DNA of 64,000 nucleotides from an uncultured Myxococcales bacterium (GTDB lineage: Bacteria > Myxococcota > Myxococcia > Myxococcales > Myxococcaceae), in NCBI GenBank assembly GCA_937980205.1, contig CALJKW010000076.1:360552-424551 (forward strand). The letters are read 5' to 3'. A program made the position numbers and the translations under genes. Position 1 is the stretch's first letter. Each line of letters starts with the position of its first letter. Below the pieces are notes generated by a model. The model ran no database searches. It worked only from the letters and a program-made list of their open reading frames with translations, and was not told where the DNA came from. This document shows positions 8,308 through 16,944 of this stretch, in pieces.

Positions 8308-9062
8308 AGTACGCGCGCGTGAAGACGTCGGGCGGGCCGCGCTACGCCGAGCTGCGCTCAGACGAGGCGCTGCTGCTCGACGGGGCTCCGTGGGACGGCG
8401 CGAAGCGTACGGGCGAGTCGATTCCGCTCGACGCGTCGTCGCTGTTGCCCCCGTCGGACGCGTCGAAGGTCGTCGCGGTGGCGCAGAACTACAAGAAGCA
8501 CGCGGCCGAGATGGGCAAGCCGATTCCTCCCGAGCCGCTCATCTTCCTGAAGCCGTCGACGGCGCTGAACGGGCATGGGTCGCCGATCGTGCTGCCTCCG
8601 GAGAGCGCCGAGGTTCACCACGAGGCCGAGGTGGCGGTCGTCATCGGCAAGCGCCTGTCGCGCGCCACCGAGGAAGAGGCGAAGGCCGCGCTGTTCGCGG
8701 TGACGTGCTTCAACGACGTCACGGCGCGCGACATCCAGAAGCGCGAGACACAGCACACCCGCGGCAAGGGCTACGACACGTTCGCGTGCGTGGGGCCGTG
8801 GATGGTGACGGGCCTCGACGTCGGCGCGTTGCGCGTGCAGTGCCGCGTGAACGGCGTGACGAAGCAGGACGGCAACAGCTCGGACATGATCTTCCCGGTG
8901 CCCGTGCTGGTCTCCTTCATCTCGAAGGTGATGACGCTGCTGCCGGGAGACGTGGTGACGACGGGGACTCCGTCGGGCGTGGGGCCGATTCGCGACGGCG
9001 ACGTGGTGCAGGTCGAGGTCGAAGGCGTCGGCGTGCTCGAGAACCCGGTGAAGAGGTTGTGA
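8304..9062 (+). CDS. Fumarylacetoacetate hydrolase (FAH) family protein
   Basis: A 252-residue member of the FAH family (metal-dependent hydrolases, isomerases and decarboxylases acting on 2-oxo acids or acylpyruvates). The core motifs are present: FLKPSTALNGHG, the metal-ligand region HHEAEVAVVIGK with paired Glu, FNDVTARDIQ, and GTPSGVGP near the C-terminus. The GTG start overlaps the dapB stop (GTGA). Its own stop overlaps folK in the same way. It could be an acylpyruvase or an oxaloacetate-type decarboxylase; the exact substrate is not readable, and placement between lysine and folate genes does not settle it. Confidence 0.88.
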   Translation: MKYARVKTSGGPRYAELRSDEALLLDGAPWDGAKRTGESIPLDASSLLPPSDASKVVAVAQNYKKHAAEMGKPIPPEPLIFLKPSTALNGHGSPIVLPPESAEVHHEAEVAVVIGKRLSRATEEEAKAALFAVTCFNDVTARDIQKRETQHTRGKGYDTFACVGPWMVTGLDVGALRVQCRVNGVTKQDGNSSDMIFPVPVLVSFISKVMTLLPGDVVTTGTPSGVGPIRDGDVVQVEVEGVGVLENPVKRL

Positions 9063-9529
9063 CGGTCGTCTACGTCGCGCTGGGCTCCAACTTAGGAGAC
9101 CGGCGCGCGCACCTGGATGCCGCGGTTCGCGGGCTGCCGGCAGCTCGCGTGTCGAAGTACTACGAGACGCCGGCGCTGCTGGCGCCGGGCGACACGACCC
9201 CTCAGCCGGCGTACCTGAACGCGGTGGCCGAGGTGGCGACGGAGCTCGAGCCGCGCGCGTTTCTGCAGCGGCTGAGGGAGCTCGAGCGCGCGGAAGGGCG
9301 GCCGGAGGAGCGGGCCCGCTGGGCGGCGCGGACGCTGGACCTCGACGTGCTGCTGTTCGGCGACCGCGTCATCGACGAGCCGGAGCTGAAGGTGCCGCAC
9401 CCGCGCATGCACGAGCGGCGGTTCGTGCTCGAGCCGCTCGCCGAGCTGGCGCCCGAGGTCGTGCACCCGGTGCTGAAGGCCAGCGTCCGGGAGCTGCTCG
9501 ATCGCACGAAAGAGCACCGCCCAGCGTGA
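9059..9529 (+). CDS. folK: 2-amino-4-hydroxy-6-hydroxymethyldihydropteridine pyrophosphokinase
   Basis: Transfers pyrophosphate from ATP to hydroxymethyldihydropterin in folate synthesis. The 156-residue size is normal. Diagnostic motifs are the opening VYVALGSNLGDR, the pterin-binding tyrosine/Asn region YLNAVAEV, and the catalytic Mg-binding run ARTLDLDVLLFG followed by PHPRMHERRFVLEPL. The GTG start overlaps the preceding stop (GTGA). It is the last gene of this tightly packed run; the next gene begins 40 bases later with a secreted product. Confidence 0.95.
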   Translation: MTVVYVALGSNLGDRRAHLDAAVRGLPAARVSKYYETPALLAPGDTTPQPAYLNAVAEVATELEPRAFLQRLRELERAEGRPEERARWAARTLDLDVLLFGDRVIDEPELKVPHPRMHERRFVLEPLAELAPEVVHPVLKASVRELLDRTKEHRPA

Positions 9530-9569
9530 ACGGCGCGAAGTTCGGAACCCTCGTACTAGTCTTCGACCC

Positions 9570-10997
9570 GTGAGGCGCGCGCTCGCGTTGCTGCTCCTTC
9601 CGGCGATCGCGTTCGCGGACCACCTCACCGTCACGGCCGACCGTACGACCGGGCAGGGCGTCGCGAGCCACTTCGTCGTGGTCGAGCGCTTCGACGATGC
9701 CGGCGTGCCGCTCGCCGGGCCGACGCTGCCCGTGCGGGTCTCGAGCAGCAGCGCTTCAGCCGAGTTCCACTCGGCGCCGTGGTTCGCCAGCGGCTGGCAG
9801 GACGGCGGCGTCTACACCCTCTTCATCGGCACCGGAGCAACGCAGGCGCGCTTCAGCTACCGCGACCGGCAGCAGGGTGCTCACGTGCTGACGGCGAGCG
9901 CCACGGGCCTCTCGCCGGCGGTCGGCACCATCACCGTCGACTCGACGCTCGTGGCCGACGGCTTCGAGGGCAGCGTGCTCATGGGAGACGACCCGCCCGG
10001 CGAGTGGCCGTGGATTCAAATCACTCCGGGCAACCCGCTCGTCTTCGCGCGCGAGGCTGCGCACGCCGGTGACGCCGGCCTGCGGCAGATCGACGGCGAG
10101 AGCGACCCCACGATGACCGGCGGGAGCGCCTACGTCGGCTTCTTCGGCTCCGACGTCACGGCTCCCATCCACTTTCGTGGCTGGCTTCGGCGGCGCAGCA
10201 CCGTCGCGGGTCCGACGCACGTGCTCACCCTTCACGGACCCGCGGGTCCGTTCCTGGCGCTCGAGGTCGACTCCAGCGGGCTCCTCGGCGTGAGCGGCAA
10301 CAGCTCTGCCGGCTACTCCTACGACGCGAGCACCGCGATCATCGAGGACGACCGCTGGTACCTGGTGAACGCGCGGGTGGCCGGCCTGGGGACCGATGCC
10401 GGCACGCGGGCCGTCTTCGTCAGCGGCTTCGAGCCGCTCGAGGTCCCCGTCGAGCTCTCCGGCTTCGCGCTCCGCTCCGCCTTCCTCGGCAACACCTGGG
10501 GCGCACCGAAGACGTTCAGCGGCGAGATCCACTGGGACGACGTGCGCATGTCGACGGAGCCGCTCGGCGACACGCTGCGCGCGGACCTGCCGCCGACCGC
10601 GCCGCCAGGAGCCTGCATCCCGGCGACGCTGCACCTCTACTCGACGCTTGCGCGCGTCGATGCCACCGCGCCGTACGACGTCGACGTGCGCGTCGAGCCG
10701 CCGGTCCACCGCGTCGCGGACTGCAGCGACGCACCGGTCTCCACGGTGCGGCTCGCGAAGCAGCAAACGTCGGCGAGCGTCTGGCTGCTCGGCGCGGACG
10801 CGGGCACCTTGCGCCTGTCGATGAGCAACCCGGACTTTCTGCCCGGTGAGGCGAGCGTGGTGCTGCGGGCAGAGCCGTTGCCCAGGCGCGAGCTCGCGGC
10901 CGGTTGCGCCTGCTCGTCGGCGCCAGCGGGTTTCGTGATCGTCCTGCTGGCGCTCCGCCGCAGAAGGACGGGTGCGGCCCACGCGGCTCTGGGCTAG
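9570..10997 (+). CDS. Secreted protein with MYXO-CTERM-like anchor
   Basis: A 475-residue secreted protein. N-terminal signal peptide RRALALLLLPAIAFA; C-terminal tail with Gly-Cys-Ala-Cys, a hydrophobic stretch (APAGFVIVLLAL) and an Arg cluster. This is the layout of the MYXO-CTERM sorting tag that retains proteins at the myxobacterial outer surface. The middle (about residues 125-330) has the look of a jelly-roll/laminin-G-like beta domain (FRGWLRRRS, HVLTLHGPAGPFLALEVD, HWDDVRMS), and the N-terminal 100 residues resemble a bacterial Ig-like domain. No catalytic residues are recognisable. Adhesin or matrix protein is a reasonable inference. GTG start. Confidence 0.75.
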   Translation: MRRALALLLLPAIAFADHLTVTADRTTGQGVASHFVVVERFDDAGVPLAGPTLPVRVSSSSASAEFHSAPWFASGWQDGGVYTLFIGTGATQARFSYRDRQQGAHVLTASATGLSPAVGTITVDSTLVADGFEGSVLMGDDPPGEWPWIQITPGNPLVFAREAAHAGDAGLRQIDGESDPTMTGGSAYVGFFGSDVTAPIHFRGWLRRRSTVAGPTHVLTLHGPAGPFLALEVDSSGLLGVSGNSSAGYSYDASTAIIEDDRWYLVNARVAGLGTDAGTRAVFVSGFEPLEVPVELSGFALRSAFLGNTWGAPKTFSGEIHWDDVRMSTEPLGDTLRADLPPTAPPGACIPATLHLYSTLARVDATAPYDVDVRVEPPVHRVADCSDAPVSTVRLAKQQTSASVWLLGADAGTLRLSMSNPDFLPGEASVVLRAEPLPRRELAAGCACSSAPAGFVIVLLALRRRRTGAAHAALG

Positions 10998-11011
10998 AGA
11001 AGTGCCGCGAA

Positions 11012-12343
11012 ATGCTCCCCGTCGTCCTCCTCCTCCTGGCGCAGCAGCCGCTGCAGCCCGGCCAGAATGATCTGCCGCCGAACCATCCACCGATGGGGCA
11101 GCAGCAGCTGCCGCCGAACCATCCTCCGATGGGGCAGCAGCTCCCGCCGAATCACCCGCCGATGCCCGGCGACGCGCCGCCGTCGCAGCAGCTGCCGCCG
11201 AATCATCCGCCGACCGGGAACGTGCCCGCGCCGAGCATGGACGAGCTGATGAACCGGCTCGACGGCATGAAGGGGCTCGCCGACAAGGACAAGTCGTTCG
11301 AGGTCGCCGCGTCGCTCGGCCGCCTCTACTACGCGCACGGCCGCTACGCGGAGGCCGTCGTCTACCTCACGCAGGCGGTCGAAAAAGCGAAGCCCGCGCG
11401 CGAGCTCTACGCGCAGCAGCGCAAGGCCATGGGCAGCAAGGCCATGCCCGCGCCCGGAGCGGTGGGCTGCACGCCGCAGGGCGACGAGCCGCTCGAGAAG
11501 CTCGTCGACGCCGCGAAGGCGAAGGCGAAGACCGACGCGGCGGCGGCGGCCTCGTGCCTGCGCGCCGCGCTGCACCCGCTCATCGAGATCGAGACGCAGC
11601 TCGGCAACGCGCGCTTCCTCACCCGCGACGCGGCGGGGGCCCTCGCCGCGTACGAGAGCGCGCTCGCGCTCTTCGAGTCGAACCCCGAGGCGCGCTACGG
11701 CCGCGCGGCCGTGCTGCTCGACAGCCGCGGCGACGACGCGAAGGCGCTGGAGCAGGCGAAGGGCGACTTCGTGCGCTTCCTCGCCGACTACCCGACCAGC
11801 CCCCGCGCGAAGCAGGCGAAGGCGCTGCTCGAGCGCACCGACGCGGCGATCGCGGCCGGCGGCATGTCGAAGCTGATCGCGAAGGGGCCGAACAAGGCGC
11901 CCGAGCCGAAGCCCGATCCGCACGCTCCGCCGCCGGGCAGCGGCCCGAGCGGGCCGGCGCTGACGCAGGAGATGATCGACGCGGTGAAGAACGTCGAGCG
12001 CACGCCCGAGCTCGAGCAGGGCTTCGACCAGCTGATCGACGAGGCGGAAGGGTACCTCGCGACCGGCAAGTTCCAGGACGCGCTCGACAACTACAAGCGC
12101 GTCGTGCCGTTCAACCCGGACAACGCGCGCGCCCGCGCCGGCATGGCGTGGAGCCTCGTGCGCCTCAACAAGCCGATGGCGCAGAACGTGTGGAACGTCG
12201 CGCTGCAGAGCCCCGAGTCGCTCGACGCGCTGGGCGACACGCTGCAGAAGAAGGGCGACAAGGACGGCGCGAAGCAGCTCTGGCAGCGGCTCAAAGACAC
12301 CGCGCCGGGATACGCCGGCAAGGTGGAGGGGAAGCTCAAATGA
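11012..12343 (+). CDS. TPR-type protein with N-terminal Pro/His repeats
   Basis: A 443-residue protein: a short hydrophobic N-terminus (MLPVVLLLLA), then four copies of LPPNHPP separated by Met-Gly-Gln-Gln-type or slightly longer spacers (residues about 20-70), then helical tetratricopeptide-like pairs at about residues 80-290 and 340-440 (for example AASLGRLYYAHGRYAEAVVYL and AEGYLATGKFQDALDNYKRV), separated by a Pro-rich linker. Likely exported or envelope-associated, providing a scaffold for protein contacts. The stop overlaps argC by ATGA, so it is co-translated with arginine genes although no functional link is evident. Confidence 0.75.
   Translation: MLPVVLLLLAQQPLQPGQNDLPPNHPPMGQQQLPPNHPPMGQQLPPNHPPMPGDAPPSQQLPPNHPPTGNVPAPSMDELMNRLDGMKGLADKDKSFEVAASLGRLYYAHGRYAEAVVYLTQAVEKAKPARELYAQQRKAMGSKAMPAPGAVGCTPQGDEPLEKLVDAAKAKAKTDAAAAASCLRAALHPLIEIETQLGNARFLTRDAAGALAAYESALALFESNPEARYGRAAVLLDSRGDDAKALEQAKGDFVRFLADYPTSPRAKQAKALLERTDAAIAAGGMSKLIAKGPNKAPEPKPDPHAPPPGSGPSGPALTQEMIDAVKNVERTPELEQGFDQLIDEAEGYLATGKFQDALDNYKRVVPFNPDNARARAGMAWSLVRLNKPMAQNVWNVALQSPESLDALGDTLQKKGDKDGAKQLWQRLKDTAPGYAGKVEGKLK
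11072..11218 (+). repeat. Degenerate tandem repeat encoding LPPNHPP units
   Basis: Four units beginning near 11072, 11108, 11141 and 11192 share the core ctgccgccgaaycatcc. The first three are 33-36 bases apart and the fourth is separated by 51. All lie in frame, so copy number changes would leave the downstream TPR protein intact. Confidence 0.8.
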
Positions 12344-13404
12344 AACTGAAGGTCGTCCTCATCGGTGGCACGGGTTACGGCGGCGCCGAGCTGCTGCGCC
12401 GGCTGCTCTTTCACCCGAACGTCGAGGTGGTGCGCGTCACGGCCGCCGACAACATCGGCAAGAAGGTCGGCGACGTTCACTTCAACCTGGGCGGTGTCAC
12501 GAACCTCACGTTCGAGCAGGTGCCCGCCGGCGAGGCCGCCAAGGGCGCCGACGTCGTCTTCCTCGCGCTGCCGCACAAGACGACCGCGAAGGTCGTCGTC
12601 GAGATGCTCGAGGCCGGCTACCAGGGCCGCATCGTCGACATGTCCGGCGACTTCCGCCTGCGCGACGTCGCGTCGTACGAGAAGTACTACGGCGTGCAGC
12701 ACCCGAAGCCGTCGATGCTGACCGACGGCCAGTTCGCCTACGGCCTGCCCGAGCTCAACCGCGCGGCCATCAAACAGGCGAAGTGGATCGCGTCGCCCGG
12801 GTGCTTCGCGACCACCATCGCGCTCGGCCTCGCGCCGCTCGCGAAGAGCGGGCTCTTGAACGGCCCCGTGCACACCGTCGCCGCGACGGGCTCGTCGGGC
12901 TCGGGCGCGAACCCGGTCATCGGCACGCACCACCCGCTGCGGGCGTCGAACATCCGCACGTACAAGCCGCTCGATCACCAGCACATCCCCGAGATCATCC
13001 AGACGCTGCGCGCGGCCGGCGCTCCCGACGGCGTGTCGCTCGAGTTCGTGCCGGTGTCGGCTCCGCTGCCGCGCGGCATCTTCGCGACGAGCTTCGTGAA
13101 CGTTCCGGCCTCGACGACGAAGGAGCAGCTCGAGGCCGCGTACTCGAAGACGTTCGAGGGCGAGCGCTTCATCCGCATCGTGCGCGGCGAGCGGCAGCCC
13201 GAGGTCGTCGCGGTCAGCGGCGGCAACTACGTCGAGGTCGGCTTCACGCTCGGCCCGGTCACCGGCGACACGCGGCGCGTCGTCTGCTTCTCGGCGCTCG
13301 ACAACCTGGTGAAGGGCGGGGCGGGCCAGTCGATTCAGGCCTTCAACTGCATGATGGGCTTCGACGAGGGCACGACGCTCGCCGAGCCGGGGCTGTGGCC
13401 GTGA
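12340..13404 (+). CDS. argC: N-acetyl-gamma-glutamyl-phosphate reductase
   Basis: NADPH-dependent reduction of N-acetylglutamyl phosphate, third step of arginine synthesis. At 354 residues it belongs to the longer AGPR type. Seen: the Rossmann motif GGTGYGGAELLRRL near the N-terminus, ALPHKTT, DMSGDFRLRD, the active-site cysteine in SPGCFATT (about Cys155), and the His-containing HHPLRASNIRTYKPLDHQH region. Start overlaps the TPR gene (ATGA), stop overlaps argB (GTGA). argC-argB adjacency is a common arginine arrangement. Confidence 0.95.
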   Translation: MKLKVVLIGGTGYGGAELLRRLLFHPNVEVVRVTAADNIGKKVGDVHFNLGGVTNLTFEQVPAGEAAKGADVVFLALPHKTTAKVVVEMLEAGYQGRIVDMSGDFRLRDVASYEKYYGVQHPKPSMLTDGQFAYGLPELNRAAIKQAKWIASPGCFATTIALGLAPLAKSGLLNGPVHTVAATGSSGSGANPVIGTHHPLRASNIRTYKPLDHQHIPEIIQTLRAAGAPDGVSLEFVPVSAPLPRGIFATSFVNVPASTTKEQLEAAYSKTFEGERFIRIVRGERQPEVVAVSGGNYVEVGFTLGPVTGDTRRVVCFSALDNLVKGGAGQSIQAFNCMMGFDEGTTLAEPGLWP

Positions 13405-14243
13405 GCCTGTCGAGCGCGGCGGGCAAGTGGTTCGTGGTGAAGATCGGCGGAGAGCTCGCTGCTGATCCGCCGAAGCTCGCCGCGACCGTGGGTCGAGCAG
13501 TGTCGGCGTTCCTCGCTGCGGGCGTGAAGGTCGCCGTCGTGCACGGCGGCGGCCCGCAGGCGACCGAGCTGCAGAAGAAGCTCGGCATCGAGGTTCGCCA
13601 GGTCGGCGGGCGGCGCATCACCGACCAGGCCACGCTCGAGGTGATGAAGATGTCGCTCGCCGGCCAGGTGTCGGTCGACGTCGCCTCGGCCTTTCGCCTC
13701 GCAGGGGTGCAGGCCATCTGCACGACCGGCGTCAGCGCCGGCCTCGTCGACGCGGTGAAGCGGCCGCCCGCGGTGGTGAGCGGCGGGCCTCCCGAGCCGG
13801 TCGACTTCGGCCTCGTCGGCGACGTCACCACGGTGAACGTGACGCTGTTCGAGAAGCTGGCGAGCGCGGGCGTGGTGCCGGTGCTCGGCTCGCTCGCGGG
13901 CTCGGCCGACGGCCGCGTCTACAACGTGAACGCCGACACCGTCGCGACGCGCGTGGCGGCGAAGCTGAGCGCGGCGCGGCTGTTCCTCGTCAGCAACGTG
14001 CCGGGCGTGCTCAAAGACAAGACCGACCCGAAGACGCGCATCGCGAAGCTGACGCCGGCCGAGGCGCGTGCGCAGATCGCCTCGGGCGTGATTCAAGGCG
14101 GCATGATTCCCAAAGTGGAGGAGAGCCTCGCCATGCTGGAAGAGGGCATCGACGCGATTCACATCGTGGGGCTCGACCCCGCGGATTCGATCTCGAGGGA
14201 AGCGCAGGAGCCCGGCTCCGCGGGGACGGCGTTCGTCTCATGA
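13401..14243 (+). CDS. argB: Acetylglutamate kinase
   Basis: Phosphorylates N-acetylglutamate, second step of arginine synthesis. 280 residues. Family motifs: VVKIGGE at the N-terminus (catalytic Lys), VVHGGGPQ (phosphate/acetylglutamate binding), GGRRITD, VNADTVA, and LVSNVPGVL plus GGMIPKVE in the amino-acid kinase domain. No long N-terminal helix of the arginine-inhibited hexameric type is obvious, so feedback regulation is undecided. The stop overlaps the next lipoprotein gene by ATGA. Confidence 0.95.
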   Translation: MSLSSAAGKWFVVKIGGELAADPPKLAATVGRAVSAFLAAGVKVAVVHGGGPQATELQKKLGIEVRQVGGRRITDQATLEVMKMSLAGQVSVDVASAFRLAGVQAICTTGVSAGLVDAVKRPPAVVSGGPPEPVDFGLVGDVTTVNVTLFEKLASAGVVPVLGSLAGSADGRVYNVNADTVATRVAAKLSAARLFLVSNVPGVLKDKTDPKTRIAKLTPAEARAQIASGVIQGGMIPKVEESLAMLEEGIDAIHIVGLDPADSISREAQEPGSAGTAFVS

Positions 14244-14767
14244 GGCGCGCGCTCGTCGCAGTGCTGCTGTTGTCGGCGTGTCCCGAGAAGGAGAAGAAGC
14301 CCGAGGTCCACGGCGCCGCGCCGGTGCCGGCGGCGGTGGTCGACGCCGGTACCGCTCCGGCCGTGGAGGACGCGGGCGTCGTCATCACCAAGAACGTCGT
14401 GCCCGAGCCGCAGCCTGAGGCTCCCGCCGAGGTCGAGTTCTCCGGAGAGATCGACGTCGGCAAGCTCAAGCCCGCGCGCGTCGTCTTCCTCGTGACGAAG
14501 GGCCCGTGCGAGGCCACCAGCGAGGAGCTCGAGGTGCTCGAGCAGCAGGACATGAGCCCCGGCAAGATGTTCACCGAGATGTTCTTCCCCCAGGGCACGG
14601 TGGCGAACCTCTGCGCCATCGCGCTCGACGCGAAGGGGCAGCTGGTGGGATTTGCCGCACACGCGAAGAACCCGGTCACGTTCCAGGGCGAGGGCGAAGT
14701 CGAGATAAAAGACGTGTTGTTGAAGGTGCAGAGCGTGAAGGCCCGGGCCGCTCCGAAGGGATTGTGA
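14240..14767 (+). CDS. Hypothetical lipoprotein
   Basis: A 175-residue probable lipoprotein: MRRALVAVLLLSAC gives a lipobox (LLSAC) at Cys14. Then follows a Lys/Glu and Pro/Ala-rich linker with VVDAG and VEDAG motifs typical of myxobacterial lipoproteins, and a globular part (about residues 65-170) with beta-rich character starting at VEFSGEIDVGKLKPARVVFLV. No known domain recognised. ATGA overlap with argB. Confidence 0.7.
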   Translation: MRRALVAVLLLSACPEKEKKPEVHGAAPVPAAVVDAGTAPAVEDAGVVITKNVVPEPQPEAPAEVEFSGEIDVGKLKPARVVFLVTKGPCEATSEELEVLEQQDMSPGKMFTEMFFPQGTVANLCAIALDAKGQLVGFAAHAKNPVTFQGEGEVEIKDVLLKVQSVKARAAPKGL

Positions 14768-14770
14768 CGC

Positions 14771-15133
14771 ATGCGCGCAGTACCGCTCCTGGCCGTGCTG
14801 CTGGCCTGTTCCGGACCGCCGGCGTCTGACGGGGCGCTCTGCCGCGACGTCGCGCACCGCATCTGCATCTCCGAGTGCGGCACCGCGTACAACTCGCTGG
14901 GGCTGCAGAACGTGGCGAACTGCGACGCGGTGCTGCAGCAGCGCACCGGCTGCACCGACGACACGTATTCCTTCGAGGGCCGGGGCATCGACCGATCGGC
15001 GTTTCTCTCGTGCCGGCTGCCGATCCTTCGCGCGGGTGACGACGTGGAGCAGCGGCCAGACTGCGCCGACGTCGACGACATGTTCCGCGGCTGCCCGCAG
15101 CTGCTCCAGTACTACCTGACGGGGAGGCCGTGA
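14771..15133 (+). CDS. Small Cys-rich lipoprotein
   Basis: A 120-residue lipoprotein: MRAVPLLAVLLACSG gives lipobox VLLAC. The mature part contains eight further cysteines (CRDVAHRICISEC, NCDAVLQQRTGC, SCRLP, DCADVDDMFRGC), suggesting disulfide bonding outside the cytoplasm. No recognised domain. It overlaps the next gene by TGATG. Confidence 0.7.
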   Translation: MRAVPLLAVLLACSGPPASDGALCRDVAHRICISECGTAYNSLGLQNVANCDAVLQQRTGCTDDTYSFEGRGIDRSAFLSCRLPILRAGDDVEQRPDCADVDDMFRGCPQLLQYYLTGRP

Positions 15134-16389
15134 TGCGGGCCCTCGCGTTGATGCTCGTTCCCCTCGTCGCCTGCGCCGGCATGGAAGAGACCGTGCGCAC
15201 CGAGCGCGGCCCCAAGCTGCGCGAGTTCGATCGCCCGCGCATCGTCGAGGGCGGAGTCAGCGGCAAGCTCTTCGTCGAATGGCCGACGATGAAGCTGCAG
15301 CTCGAGGGCTTCGACACCTGCCGCACCGAGCGCGTCGAGGAGTTCACCGAAGACAAGATCCGCGAGACGCGCGGCCGCGGCGCCGGAGCCGCCATCAGCG
15401 CGGGCGTCGCCTTCACCGTCGCCTCGGCCGTGCTGTTCGGCGTCTCGTTCGCGCTCTCCCGCGAGCCGAACCGGAACCGCATCGACGGCGGCGGCAACTA
15501 CGGCGCGCCCCCGTTTCTGCAGGCGCGCGGGTGGAGCATCGGGCTCGTCTCCATCGGAGTGCCGGCGCTGGTCGTCGGCCTCGTCCAGCTCCTGCGCACC
15601 GGGGAAGAGGTCGAGACGACGAAGGTGGAGCAGATCTCCAGCCAGCGCGACGAGACCTGCAACGTGCGCACGGTCGACGGGCCGGTGCACCTGCGCACCG
15701 AGGACGGCCGCGTCTTCGGGCCGGCGCCGACGAGCGCGGGCGCGCTGACGGTCGAGGCGAAGCAGCTGAAGTCCGGCGTCGACGGCTTCGTCTTCTACGA
15801 GCGCGAGGTGCTGCTCGACGACAACTCGCGCTCGCTGCTCTTCGCGTTCAACGGGTGCGCGCGGCTCGAGCGCGAGCAGGTCGCCGACCCCGCCGCGCTG
15901 TCGACGGGCGCGCTGCTCAAGCGGCTCGAGGCCGCGCGTGCGTGCCGCCAGGTGCGCGGCGACGCGGTCTCGTCCGAGCAGACCCGGCTCGAGGCCGAGC
16001 TGGCCCGCCGCCGCGAAGGCGGAGAGGCCGGCACCTTCATGCCCGGCGCCAAGCGCCTCGCCTCGTTCGAAGAGGCGGTCTCCGCGTATCCCCCGCGCTT
16101 CACGCTCGCCGAAGACAGCCCGGACCTCGCGAAGCCGCTGGACGTGATGGCGTCGCAGAACGTGCTGGTGCGCGGGCGCGTGCAGGCAGGGCTGTCTCCG
16201 AACATCGGGGTGGTCGCGTATGCGGATCGGGAGGTGTTCGTGTTCCTTCCCCCCGACGCGGCGTGGGCCCAGCAGGACTTCCCGCTCGGCTCGCCGGTGG
16301 AGCTCGTCGGCATCCTCTCGGGATTGCAGACGGTTGGCGACCGCACCGCGCCGCTGGTGCGCGCGATGTGGATGCGGAAAGTTCCGTGA
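15133..16389 (+). CDS. Hypothetical lipoprotein with two membrane segments
   Basis: 418 residues: signal/lipobox region MRALALMLVPLVAC, then a small beta-like part and two hydrophobic segments (about residues 79-98, GAAISAGVAFTVASAVLFGV, and about 137-155) before a soluble C-terminal half. The second half carries a Cys-containing stretch (FNGCARLE, AARACRQV) and ends in an OB-like strand pattern (VLVRGRVQAGL, VFVFLPPDAAW, VELVGILSG). No characterised family recognised. ATG at 15133 chosen; GTG immediately before it is equally possible. Precedes the sigma factor gene by 18 bases, so it might be read through into that operon. Confidence 0.65.
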   Translation: MRALALMLVPLVACAGMEETVRTERGPKLREFDRPRIVEGGVSGKLFVEWPTMKLQLEGFDTCRTERVEEFTEDKIRETRGRGAGAAISAGVAFTVASAVLFGVSFALSREPNRNRIDGGGNYGAPPFLQARGWSIGLVSIGVPALVVGLVQLLRTGEEVETTKVEQISSQRDETCNVRTVDGPVHLRTEDGRVFGPAPTSAGALTVEAKQLKSGVDGFVFYEREVLLDDNSRSLLFAFNGCARLEREQVADPAALSTGALLKRLEAARACRQVRGDAVSSEQTRLEAELARRREGGEAGTFMPGAKRLASFEEAVSAYPPRFTLAEDSPDLAKPLDVMASQNVLVRGRVQAGLSPNIGVVAYADREVFVFLPPDAAWAQQDFPLGSPVELVGILSGLQTVGDRTAPLVRAMWMRKVP

Positions 16390-16407
16390 GCCCAGGAGTG
16401 AATACGG

Positions 16408-16944
16408 GTGGTGTCCGATACGCCATCGATCGTGGTGCCGGCGGCCGAGCTCCAGCGGGTGGAGCTCGCTGAGGCGTTCGAGCAGCACCGGCACGACGTG
16501 TTTCACTGGGCGCTGCGCTACGGCGCCGGCGACCGCGCCTGGGCGGAAGATCTCACCCACGACGTCTTCCTGAGGCTGCACGCGCACCTCGGCTCGCTCG
16601 AGGCGCGGGCCGATCTCGCCGGCTGGCTGTACACCGTGACCGCGCGGCTCGCGATGACCCGGCGGCGCAACGAGCGCGGGTGGGTCGCGCGACTGGCCTC
16701 GTTCTTCAAGCCGCAGGGGCAGGCCCCGGTCGACGACGTCGTCGCCGCGCGCGTGGCGACCCGCGGGGTGCTCGAGCTGCTCGACGCGCTGCCCGAGCGC
16801 GAGCGCGTCGTGCTCTGCATGGAGCTGCTCGACGGCATGAAGCAGCGCGACATCGCGCAGGTGCTGAAGCTGTCGGAGAGCCACGTGAGCAAGCTGCTCA
16901 AGCGCGCGCGCGAGCGCGTGAAGATTGCGGGGTGGTCGCTGTGA
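16408..16944 (+). CDS. ECF-type RNA polymerase sigma factor
   Basis: 178 residues. Region 2 is at about residues 20-85: FEQHRHDVFHWALRY, then AWAEDLTHDVFLRLHAHL (the -10-binding helix) and WLYTVTARLAMTRRRNE. Region 4 is at about 115-172 with LPERERVVLCMELLDGMKQRDIA and the helix-turn-helix SESHVSKLLKRARERV. No extra C-terminal domain. Start GTG. It overlaps the downstream FecR-type gene (GTGA), the classical layout of an ECF factor with its membrane regulator. Likely turned on by an envelope signal; the regulon is unknown. Confidence 0.92.
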   Translation: MVSDTPSIVVPAAELQRVELAEAFEQHRHDVFHWALRYGAGDRAWAEDLTHDVFLRLHAHLGSLEARADLAGWLYTVTARLAMTRRRNERGWVARLASFFKPQGQAPVDDVVAARVATRGVLELLDALPERERVVLCMELLDGMKQRDIAQVLKLSESHVSKLLKRARERVKIAGWSL

